Below, piece after piece: positions 44,748 through 54,271 of a DNA stretch of 64,000 bases. The notes under the pieces were generated by a model that worked only from the letters and a program-made list of their open reading frames with translations, was not told the origin of the DNA and did no database searches. Positions within the stretch are counted from its first letter, which is position 1; the number at the start of each line of letters is the position of its first letter. The position numbers and the translations under genes are program-made. The stretch comes from Phanerodontia chrysosporium (taxonomy: Eukaryota; Basidiomycota; Agaricomycetes; Polyporales; Phanerochaetaceae). The stretch covers positions 682,001 through 746,000 of the forward strand of contig MJGA01000010.1 in the NCBI GenBank assembly GCA_001910725.1, in the 5' to 3' direction.

Positions 44748-45484
44748 CTACTTGGCGTTCCCGTCGCTGCTAATATACTCTACAGAGCCTTTCTTGATGC
44801 ACTTTGACTTCTCGCCAAGAACCTGGAGGATGTCCGACTCAGGAACAATGCCTGAAACTCCAGCTCAGGACCCGAGCACAGTTGCAGCCCGCACAGAGGC
44901 GTCTGCCAATGCATGCCGATGCTTCGAGACGGTGAGACCGCCACGCGAGAAGGCCTGCTCGACGTCGGTGGAGGCTGCCAGTGCTGACAGGACATCCAGG
45001 TTCATTTGTGCGAGTGGGTGGCCGCCAATGCGTTGACTTGCCCAGTACTTGATGGGATTGTCGATGTAGGGCAGAGCTGGTGAGTCGATGTACTCGCCGA
45101 CAGGGTCGGCGCAGGAGCTAGTGGTGCGGAAGGCATCGATCTCTATGAAGTAGTCGTCGAAGGAGTCGCTTGCCTTGTCTACAATGAGTGCTTGTGCATG
45201 TAAGACGTGGTAGAGGACATACCTGGGACTGCTGGGACTTAGTGGGCTCGGCAGAGGCAGGCTTGTAGTGAAGCTCCCAGTGCTCTTGAAGAAGACGCCG
45301 TGCCTCATCGACCCACTCCGTCGGCCAGTTCTGGCGGCAGAAGTAGTCGAGTTTGTAGCGCGAGTGGAGCACTAGCCATAGGTAAGCCTCAGAAAGCTTT
45401 GCGAGAGATCGAGGCACTTACTTATAGCGAATCGGTACATAACCGAGTTGTCTGTCCGTCCATAGTACTTGTTTAGCATACTGT
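44748..45484 (-). pseudogene. hAT transposase, C-terminal dimerisation region
   Basis: Minus-strand exons from about 45484 to 44748. LHSRYKLDYFCRQNW and the hAT C-terminal signature (NPIKYWASQ...LAQMNLDVLSALAASTDVEQAFSRGG) are clear. An in-frame TGA follows ATVLGS where the family has Trp, after which the frame continues to TAG at 44748. The BED finger and catalytic N-terminal part are missing upstream, so this is a dead fragment. Confidence 0.78.
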
Positions 45485-46506
45485 CAAGGTGCGTGGTGGA
45501 GATGGGCCGGAGAACGGAGAACGAAGCGGAGAAGGGGTCGGAGAAGGGCAGAGGTCGGAGGTTGGATGGCAGTCGGCTTCAGCCTTAAAGGGCTGCGCCC
45601 TCGGCGGTCTGCGTTGCCTGGATTTCGGAGTCGGAGATACGGAGAAGTGGTGGGGTTCGGCCCCACACAGAGATTGCGAGAAGGGATTAAGCAGAGTCGA
45701 GAAGGTACAGGGGGAACCTAAGTCAATATCTGAACTGAAGAATACAAGTGCTAGCGCGAGAGCTTATATACTACTGCATCCAGAGTTCACGGAGATGGTC
45801 AGAGATGTACAGAACATATCATACTTCCAATCTGGGATTTGTCTCAGGAACGAAAGAGTAAAGGTTTGCGAGATGATGAAGGCATGTGGTAAAGAAAGTC
45901 CATAGCAACCAACCGGAGTCGCAAGCTCCGGATGTCTGCGTTACTCCGCAGCTTCCCTCGAACTCCGGCGTTCTCCATGAGCGGAGTAGGCTCGGAGTTT
46001 CAGCGCCATGACAGGAACCGAGTTAGATGGACCAGTCCTAGGTTGGCTTTTGCCTCGGGCGTTCGTTGGGGACAAAGGTAGACTGCAAAGGTGTGTGTTG
46101 AGAAGGTAGAGGTTGGAGGTGTGAAGGGGGGGTTTCGTCTACAAAGGAGGGGTAAGGGTTAGATCAACCCACAGGCTGTTCTGTAAATAGACCTGAGAAA
46201 TAATGAGTGGTAGCCCGAATGCTACAACCCACTGGGAAACAATACAAAAGAGTCCAACGTGCAACAAACAACCAAACAACCAGTGAGACCAAAAGACGTA
46301 CAACTGCAAACACAAAAGAGTCCGTTAAAGACCGTGAACGTCAAACACAAAAGCGTACTCGACACCGGTGGCAGAGCCGGACTAGAGTACGTACAGGCAG
46401 CGAAAGAAAGGGGTACACTCTGTGTCAGCAAGAGCTTAGCAGGGTGTGCACAAACAACAACAACGTAGGGCGTGACCACAAACAACATAGAACACTCGAC
46501 ACTGGG
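45485..46506. other. No gene recognised, possible old LTR remnant
   Basis: Repeats of GGAGAACGGAG and CTCCGG type, a TATATA at about 45767 and A-rich sequence before the family B LTR. The five bases before the LTR (CTGGG, 46502-46506) are one half of a target duplication whose partner lies outside the window. Confidence 0.4.
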
Positions 46507-47106
46507 TATCACAAAAATGCGCTGCCCTAGCGCCTATACACCAAACCAACCAGCAATACTCACTGGCAAAGGTTTACTTGGACTACAAGGGGTGTAGCCA
46601 AGCTTGAAGACGAGGTATAGAGACTAGAGAGGTGAGATGCGATGAGATTGAAGCTGGGGAGGCACCCCCAGCCCTCAGCGTTTATATACATGTGCACCAG
46701 GTCTCCAGGGACCGGTGTTCAGGGTCCTAGCTATCTAATACCTACTATGCTATTGGCTAGTGCCCTACAGGCATTCCTACATTCTCCTACACGTTCCTAA
46801 ATGTTCCTACGATGTCCCAGAAACCTTCAGAACGTTCCAGCACTGTCCGGACCTGTCCAGAGACCTCCAGGACTTTCTAGTCCATTCCGGAGTGTCTCAG
46901 CGCTTCCAGACCCTTGCCTGCTTCTAGACCTTCGACCATGTGACCCTGGGATACCGCACGTGTGCACATCACGTGACCGCCGTATCACGTGACCAGCCCC
47001 GAGCCTAGGGCTGTCACTCCAGCGCTTCTGCATGTCACAGTTTGGAGTAATCGCTTCTGTCACCTACTGCCCCTAACCCTAAGGGTTGAGACGAAAAACT
47101 GTGACA
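46507..47106 (-). repeat. 3' LTR of B1
   Basis: 600 bp, sense ends TGTCACAG...GTGATA. A polypurine tract, minus GAATTGGGGGTAA, adjoins it. Confidence 0.92.
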
Positions 47107-47141
47107 TTACCCCCAATTCTAGCTGAACCTCCTGGTGAAGC

Positions 47142-49058
47142 CTAAATACCAGTGGAGCCAAAACCATCACTGCTGCGAATGGTTGAGTCGAGGTGAGAAA
47201 CCGGAGTTGGTTCGGCATATGATATTCTTTCGAGCACGAGTTGAGCGACATGATCACCCTTGTGGAAAGTAAAGGTGTCGGGCGAGTTGTTGATGAGTAG
47301 AATTTTGAGCTCTCCTCGATAATCTCGGTCAATAACGTCTGCTCCTATGTCGATGCCTCTGAGGCTGAGGCCACTCCGTGGTGCAACTTGAGCGTAGGTA
47401 CCTGGTGGAGTACACATTCGAAGGCCAGTTGGTGCTAGCTTGCGATCATGGGGCTTGAGCGTAAGGTCTTCCGTGATGAAAAGATCCAACCCTGCGCTTT
47501 CTGGCGAGCCACGTGAGGGGAGTTTTGCGTCCTTGTTCATGAGCTCGACCTCGAACTGGTCGTCTGCTCCCCAAGATTGGAGTAGCGCGAGTTCGCGCAC
47601 GAAAAACTCATCCTCCTCGTCGTGGTGGCGTTGCAGAAGGGAAATTGCCTTCGGCGCATCTGGGTATTTCTTGTGGAATTGTTTGACCTTCGCCATAGCG
47701 TGCTTGAGATTGGGCAAGTATTCCCATGTGTCGCTATGCTCGTCGTAGCCTCTCCACCGTACTCGGTACATAACACGGCCTTTAGAGTCTGGCTGTGCAT
47801 CTACGATCTGCTCGACCTCGTACTCCTCGTCATCACCCACACGAATGGGTGGTAGGGGTTTGCGCGTGCGATTGGCAACCTCATCCTCGACGTGCTTCAT
47901 GAGCTTGCTTGCGTGGAAGACCGGGTGAATCTTCACATGGACTGGTAACTTCAGCTTGAAGGTGACCGGTCCCAGCTGCTCTACGATCTCGTAAGGGCCT
48001 ACTCGCTTTGGTGCCAGTTTCTTGGAGGGAACCCGAAGGTTCAGATCCTTTGCGTCAAGCCAAACACGGTCTCCGACCTTGAACAAGGGTTCTGATTTAC
48101 CCTGGTCGTAGTACCACTTCATTCGCTCTGCAGCCAGCACGAGCGCGGCTTTCGCCTGATCTTGGGCCTCCTGTCTAAGCTTCGTCCAGTCGTCCAGTTC
48201 TGACAACCTTGTAACACGGTCCTGCTCTGGGAACATGCGTGGATGACAGCCATATTCGATAAAGAATGGCAAGTTCTTGGTGCTTTCATGCGCCTGGTTG
48301 TTGTACGCAAACTCGGCAGAGGGCAAAAGGTACGCCCAGTCGTCCTGCCTGAAGCTTGTGTAGCAGCGCAGATATTGCTCCAATGACTGATTAACTCGCT
48401 CAGTCTGACTGTCTGCCTGAGGGTGAAACGCTGTAGTCATTGCTGACTTGATCCCCAAGAGTCTGCACTATTCCTGAAAGAGTTTCGCGGCGAACTGCGT
48501 TCCTCTATCCGAAACGATCTGTCTGGGTAGGCCGTGCAAAGGCCAAACACACTCATAGAGCAAATTTCCCAGATCCTTGGCTGAAAACTCCTTGGTGATG
48601 GGGAGGAAATGTGCTCGCTTGGTTAAGCGGCAAACAACTATGAAGATAGCATTGTAACCGTCCGACTCAGGCAAGTCTGTGATCATATCGCATGAGATTA
48701 TCTCCCAGGGTTCCGACGGAACCTCGTTCGGCTGTAGCAGGCCAGCAGGCTTCTGGTTGACGTTTTTATGTGACTGGCATACTTCGCAGCCTGCGACGTA
48801 CTTCTTGACGTAAACTGACATTCCTGGCCACCAGTAGTTGCGCGACAGCAACTCCAACGTCTTCTATCGTCCAGGGTGTCCAGCCCCAGGGAAGTCGTGG
48901 TGTAACTTGAGTAGATCCGCCCTAATCTTGTTGTCCTTGGGCACATACACCTTACCTCGGTGCAGTAGTAGCCCGTCCTCGAGGTGCCATTCCGCTAAGT
49001 CCTTCCCGAACTCTCTTGGTCCTTCCTCGTGGTCCATAACACCTGATGACTCTGTCAT
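47142..49058 (-). pseudogene. B1 integrase-chromodomain-dUTPase, two stops
   Basis: Collinear with the 638-residue protein of B2 but with two Trp codons changed to TAG, at about 48466 (FQE*CRLLG) and about 48863 (HPGR*KTLE). The integrase zinc site, DDE core, chromodomain and dUTPase motifs can all be read. Motif 3 of the dUTPase has GAD where B2 has GAG. Expected non-functional unless the stops are suppressed. Confidence 0.88.
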
Positions 49059-49832
49059 CCAACTGGGCTTGTATTGATCCTCTTGCTAGCCTCTTGCTAG
49101 TGTCCCTTATCACTGAATGCCCAGATTGCCTTGGGCTCGTATCGTGGAAGATTCTGGCTTCTCAATGTGGTTTCCATGATTATGGCAATCTACCCCCAAT
49201 TCAGGATATGGCCTCCTGGACATAGGATCAGCCCCTTCTCAGGCTAGTGCGTCTAATTCCAACGTGTGTAGGCTGACTCCAAGAGTCTATGTGTAGCCAA
49301 TATAGGTAAAAGCCCTTCTGACCCAACTGCTACAGTTGCTCTCAGCACCCTGAAGTATCTGGGATTATACTCCGAATGCTAACTCCAACTAGGTGTTGCA
49401 AACATCTTCAGGTTGAGAGACACTGCCCTGTCGCTTGCTTGGCAAGCAACCCAAAACTTCTGCTTCAGTACTTCGAAGCTAAGTTGTGGAGCCCTCCCCA
49501 AAGGTACCAGTACCTCGGTGTCTAGGGGACCTGCACTATCTGACTAACTCGTCCAATGAACGGCACAATACTGGGCCTTGTGAGTAGTAATACTCGCCCT
49601 ACTTTGGTTCTCAACAGTTGAGGGGCTCCAAAGTTCTGTCAGATAGCCGAAACTGAGGGACACAACACTGGAATCTTTGATTCCTCCCTTCTGGCAGCTT
49701 AACTGCCCAAAACTGTGGTCAATCTGAGGTGGTGCAAGCGACAGTTAGAGTCTAAACTCTGCTCTTTCCTCCTCAAAGTCCTAGTTCATCAGTTCTTCGA
49801 GTTCTGCTTATGCTGCCCATGCTCATCCCAAT
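49059..49832 (-). other. B1 non-coding spacer where RT and RNase H should be
   Basis: 774 bp with no open frame of note, nearly identical to 56264-57037 of B2. It holds the internal polypurine-like minus GAATTGGGGGTAGA (near 49195). Confidence 0.8.
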
Positions 49833-50275
49833 CTATTCTTTGGCTAGACTTCTTCGAGCAGCTAAGGTCGAGGAAACGTCCTTTCCACCCAGATCTGTAA
49901 TGAGGCATGCTTGTCTGGAGACATGGTCCCCTACGGCTACGTCGAGCCAAGCGTACTCCTCAATACTGCCACACTTGTTCCTGGAGCCATCTGCGTTGTA
50001 AACACGTATCTCCCTGGCCAGCTGGTTCGTCTTCAGCTTATGCTTTTTGACGAAGTGATGGCTAATGAACACAGCATAGGCCCCTGAATCAACCAGCGTG
50101 ATAGTCTGCACTCTGATTTCCTTACCCTGACTCAAAGTTACTGGAACGATAAAGCTCGATTTAGAGGGCAAACTAGAGACTTTTCTCGATTCCAAAATTG
50201 ATCTAATACATTCTACTGAGCCGGGAGGGTAAAGGAAATCTAAAAACGGACCAGATGTCGCAGACTCTACATCGG
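49833..50275 (-). CDS. B1 aspartic protease frame
   Basis: An open frame continuing from within the end of gag (-1 relative to it) to a stop at 49833. It has SSFIVPVTLSQ, the active site LVDSGAYAVFIS and CGSIEEYAWLDV, a retropepsin. Nothing of RT follows. The link to gag is open in this copy although disrupted in B2. No canonical slippery heptamer was found at the overlap. Confidence 0.75.
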
Positions 50276-51847
50276 TCCCTGCAGAAAATCCTCATCGTCT
50301 GAGAATACCACGCGGTTAATCTTCTGCGCCTTCTCCTTTGAAGGCGACTGCCTTCTTTGCTTGGTCTTGGGGGTATCTTCTTCTTCTGAGCTATCTGAGC
50401 TCGACTCCTTGTCAGAGGCTACCTCCTGGAATCTCTCCGAGTCGCTGGCGTACACCTCGCGCGCACTGCTCTTCGTGTGGCGAGAGCCCTTATCCTTCTT
50501 CTTTCCCTTTGAAGACGAAGCCTTTGACGAACTGGCCACCGGTGCATTGGTGGTTTTACTCGACGACGTCGAAGAACCTGAGTTGTTCTTCTTCGATGGG
50601 CACTCCTTGGCGATGTGGCCTTTGCCTCCACACTGAGCGCAGCAGCCTTTCTTTTTTGCCTCCTCGAACGACATGGCAACCTTCTGAACTTTGGCTGTCT
50701 TGCCTTTACCCTGGGCTGAGCCCTTCTTCAAGGCGTCGACATCCATAGCGTCAGGGTCTTTCGACGACTGAGGCTGTCCAGAGAGTACGGTGCCGGTCAA
50801 GAGACGTTGATCCTGCAGAATCTCCTGAACATCCTTCAACCAACCGTCCCAGGTCGTAGCCCACTGAGCGCGACCACGGGCTGCCAGTACATCGGCAGCA
50901 GCACGAGGGGTATGGGCATAGGCTTTGACCAACAGTTCTTCGTTGGAGAAGCTGGTTTGGCGAGCCAGCGAACGGAAGCGAGCAGCAAACTTGTTGAAAG
51001 TCTTCTCGTTCGTTCCTTTCTTGCTGACGAGCTGCTCAAACTCTGCCCTTGCCCTGTCCTTCTTGTCGGTCTGTTGGAATCCTTTCTGGAGTTCGTTCAC
51101 AAAGTTGGTCCAAGTACCAAGGGGCTTTGAGTCTGCCACCTTGTCGAAGTACTCTTGCATGACCTTCTTTGCTGAACCTCGCAGGTAAGTCATCGCCGTC
51201 TCTATCTTCTTTTCGTCGTCCATTACGCCACGGTGGTGCAACCAGAGTGCCATTGACTCGAGCCAGTCATCCAGCTTGCTAGCCTTATCACCATTAAAGG
51301 TGTCAGGCTCCTTCATGGTAGGGAACAAAGACTGAGACAACCCAACGTTGCCTCCACTAGTGCCTTGCTGAACCAACACTTTCAAGCTTTCGTTCTCCTG
51401 CTTCAGCACCTGCATAGCATTCTGCAAAATGCGATTTTGGTTCTGAGCCTCTGCTATCTGCGCAGACAAGTGCTGTCTAGTCTGCTCAAGAGTATCTATC
51501 TGCTCCTGAAGTGTTTTGGCCTCGGTTTTGCATTTGCGAAGGGCTTCCTTCAAGCGAAGGACTTCTGAACCCATTTCCGACCTTACTTGAGCTATCTCAG
51601 CCTTTACCCAGTTACCCAGGCTGTCAACGAGGGCCTTAAAGTCGACAGGAGTCAGTCCTTCCTGAGTGGCTTGTACCCATGACTGGCTGTACTCTTCGTA
51701 AGAGGTCGAAAGCGGCGCAGCGGCCAAAACTGGGGTAGGGCCTCCCTCAGCCATAGAGCCAAGTTCTAACGCTCCCCAAGGGTCCATGCCACTTGAACTC
51801 GAAGCAGAACACAAACCAAAGTCAGCAGGATTTGAATTGAGCGACAT
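50267..51847 (-). CDS. gag: B1 gag
   Basis: 526 residues, nearly identical to B2 gag: an N-terminal acidic segment, a long coiled coil (about residues 85-160), a capsid-like region (LFPTMKEPDTFNGD, WLESMALWL), the zinc knuckle CAQCGGKGHIAKEC and a Ser/Lys-rich tail. It is intact. Its ATG is the first AUG after the predicted RNA start, as in B2. Confidence 0.92.
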   Translation of the reverse strand: MSLNSNPADFGLCSASSSSGMDPWGALELGSMAEGGPTPVLAAAPLSTSYEEYSQSWVQATQEGLTPVDFKALVDSLGNWVKAEIAQVRSEMGSEVLRLKEALRKCKTEAKTLQEQIDTLEQTRQHLSAQIAEAQNQNRILQNAMQVLKQENESLKVLVQQGTSGGNVGLSQSLFPTMKEPDTFNGDKASKLDDWLESMALWLHHRGVMDDEKKIETAMTYLRGSAKKVMQEYFDKVADSKPLGTWTNFVNELQKGFQQTDKKDRARAEFEQLVSKKGTNEKTFNKFAARFRSLARQTSFSNEELLVKAYAHTPRAAADVLAARGRAQWATTWDGWLKDVQEILQDQRLLTGTVLSGQPQSSKDPDAMDVDALKKGSAQGKGKTAKVQKVAMSFEEAKKKGCCAQCGGKGHIAKECPSKKNNSGSSTSSSKTTNAPVASSSKASSSKGKKKDKGSRHTKSSAREVYASDSERFQEVASDKESSSDSSEEEDTPKTKQRRQSPSKEKAQKINRVVFSDDEDFLQGPM

Positions 51848-51876
51848 CTTGATTCAAAAACGCGCAGATGCAAAAA

Positions 51877-52519
51877 CTAATCGAGGTTCTTCTCCAAAAA
51901 CAACCAATCTTCACCCAACTCCTGAATCAGCTCCCTGCAATGCTCAGCGAAGCGTGGCTTAAGCTCAGCGAAGCTATGTGCGCCTGCCTTCTTCAAATCC
52001 CTCGAAATCTTCTTCCACTCCCTCGTGGTGTACTCCTTCGTCTCGACGATGGTCTGAAGGTGTTTGCGAATGTTGTCGAACCTCTCTTTGAACAAGCCCA
52101 AGATGTAGAGCTCATGTTCAGTCAACCCAACTCGAAAACGCTGCTCGTCTAGCTTCTGGAAGAATGGACCCAAATGGTTAAGGGCGCCATTGAACTTTCG
52201 TCCGTAGTCGCGCAGCTGATGGACCTGAGTGTTGGTGTGAAAGCGAAGGTCCTTGGGAATGGGTTTGACTTCGATAGGGGGAGTAGGGGGAGGTTCAATA
52301 CGCTCGATGAGGGGGAGAGGGGGAGAGGCGTTCGCGATGCGATCGAGTAGGCGACGCTTGCGCTGTTCGTTGCGATAGTCTTCGAGCTGAAGCTGGTGCT
52401 TGAAGTCGTTCAAGTCTGCTTCACGAGCAAGCCTTTCACGACGACCAGGGACAGGGGTGTAGGGTGTAGTGCGAGGTTTGTACGCAGGGCGCGGCTTCCC
52501 AACGTCTTTGAAGCGGTGA
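51877..52519 (-). pseudogene. B1 ORF1, C-terminal part
   Basis: Continues the ORF1 frame from the B2 insertion point (after NLH | RFKDVGKP) to TAG at 51877. It keeps the conserved TTREWKKISRDLKK ... SFAELKPRF segment. The N-terminal part is at 59591-59765. Confidence 0.88.
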
Positions 52520-53120
52520 TGTCACAGTTTTTCGTCTTAACCCTTAGGGTTAGGGGCAGCAGGTGACAGAAGCGATTACTCCGAACTGTGACATGCAGAA
52601 GCGCTGGAGTGACAGCCCTAGGCTCGGGGCTGGTCACGTGATACGGCGGTCACGTGATGCGCACACGTGCGGTATCCCAGGGTCACATGGTCGAAGGTCT
52701 AGAAGCAGGCAAGGGTCTGGAAGCGCCGAGACACTCCGGAATGGACTAGAAAGCCCTGGAGGTCTCTGGACAGGTCCGGACAAGTGCTGGAACGTTCTGG
52801 AGGTTTCTGGGACATCGTAGGAACATTTAGGAACGTGTAGGAGAATGTAGGAATGCCTGTAGGGCACTAGCCAATAGCGTAGTAGGTATTAGATAGCTAG
52901 GACCCTGAACACCGGTCCCTGGGGACCTGGTGCACATGTATATAAACCCTGAGGGCTGGGGGTGCCTCCCCAGCTTCAATCTCATCGCATCTCACCTCTC
53001 TAGCCTCTACACCTCGTCTTCAAGCCTGGCTACACCCTTTGTAGTCCAAGTAAACCTTTGCCAGTGAGTATTGCTGGTTGGTTTGGTGTATAGGCGCTAG
53101 GGCAGCGCATTTTTGTGATA
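52520..53120 (+). repeat. 5' LTR of B2
   Basis: 601 bp, TGTCACAG...GTGATA; the 3' end is TA, not CA, as fixed by the adjoining target duplication of the element. U3 has TTAGGGTTAGGG, two GTCACGTGAT sites and four 10-bp TAGGAA units (52818-52857). TATATAAA is at 52939. Confidence 0.92.
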
Positions 53121-53133
53121 GAAGATTGAAGCT
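52972..53133 (+). promoter_or_regulatory. B2 predicted RNA 5' end and self-priming PBS
   Basis: AGCTTCAATCT at 52972-52982 lies 33 nt after the TATA start. AGATTGAAGCT at 53123-53133, two nt past the LTR, is its perfect reverse complement over 11 nt. Confidence 0.75.
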
Positions 53134-53429
53134 AGCCAACCTACTCCACCTTTGGTGGCCTAGGTTATTGCTTTGGGTTCTGGGGGCTTGTTTGAACAAG
53201 TGCTTTTGCGCTTTGTTCAGTTTTCTGCCGATCCACAGGCGTAAGTGGGCACTATAGTACCTTTTTAGGTACAGACAGGGGAACGTGGTGTAACCCACCT
53301 CAGAGGGCTTTGCCTGCGGACGAGTAACCCCTGTTGTAGTGCTGGACTAAGGGTGTAATACCCTGTCCAACCAGTTTTAGCTGCGTGGCGTGGAAACCCG
53401 CAGTAATACCCCTTTCTCTTCGTTGAGGG
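53121..53429 (+). other. B2 leader, AUG-free, with stem-loops
   Basis: Contains a hairpin at 53343-53369 (two 5-bp helices, a 2-nt bulge and GTAAT loop), GTACCTTTTTAGGTAC near 53256-53271, and a 23-nt segment at 53226-53248 that is identical in family C (61595-61617). Confidence 0.65.
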
Positions 53430-54242
53430 TTGGCTGGCAGGAAAGCCTTGCGCTTTGCCTGTGTGGAGAAGTTTTCTGGCTTGTGTACACAGGCTGACCC
53501 GTGTTTACTAGTGCCTAAAGCTGCTAGGAACCGTTTTGTCCTTGCTAAGGACGAGAGCTCTGGCAAACCCTTGCTTGAGCGCATCAAGATCTCGAACCTT
53601 CACCGCTTCAAAGACGTTGGGAAGCCGCGCCCTGCGTACAAACCTCGCACTACACCCTACACCCCTGTCCCTGGTCGTCGTGAAAGGCTTGCTCGTGAAG
53701 CAGACTTGAACGACTTCAAGCACCAGCTTCAGCTCGAAGACTATCGCAACGAACAGCGCAAGCGCCGCCTACTCGATCGCATCGCGAACGCCCCTCCCCC
53801 TCTACCCCTCATCGAGCGTATTGAACCCCCCCCTACTCCCCCTATCGAAGTCAAACCCATTCCCAAAGACCTTCGCTTTCACACCAACACTCAGGTCCAT
53901 CAGCTGCGCGACTACGGACGAAAGTTCAACGGCGCCCTTAACCACTTGGGTCCGTTCTTTCAGAAGCTAGACGAGCAGCGTTTTCGAGTTGGGTTGACTG
54001 AACACGAGCTCTACACCTTGGGCTTGTTCAAGGAGAGGTTCGACAACATTCGCAAACACCTTCAGACCATCGTCGAGACGAAGGAGTACACCACGAGGGA
54101 GTGGAAGAAGATTTCGAGGGATTTGAAGAAGGCAGGCGCACATAGCTTCGCTGAGCTTAAGCCACGCTTCGCTGAGCATTGCAGGGAGCTGATTCAGGAG
54201 TTGGGTGAAGATTGGTTGTTTTTGGAGAAGAACCTCGATTAG
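53402..54242 (+). CDS. B2 ORF1: conserved extra ORF upstream of gag
   Basis: The open frame runs from about 53430 to TAG at 54242 and has no Met codon at all. A predicted intron 53403-53511 (A^GTAATA...CTGAC...TAG^TG) would create ATG CCT AAA, close to the ATG CCG AAA predicted in family A. The protein would then be about 244 residues: basic, with a Pro-rich patch (PPPLPLIERIEPPPTPP) and a helical C-terminus with TTREWKKISRDLKK and SFAELKPRF. No known domain. It is followed by gag after 29 nt, in another frame. Confidence 0.68.
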
Positions 54243-54271
54243 TTTTTGCATCTGCGCGTTTTTGAATCAAG

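Noticed and set aside
45489..45905. A 138-codon plus-strand frame
   Set aside because: Repeat-rich composition, no motif, and it overlaps probable LTR-type sequence.
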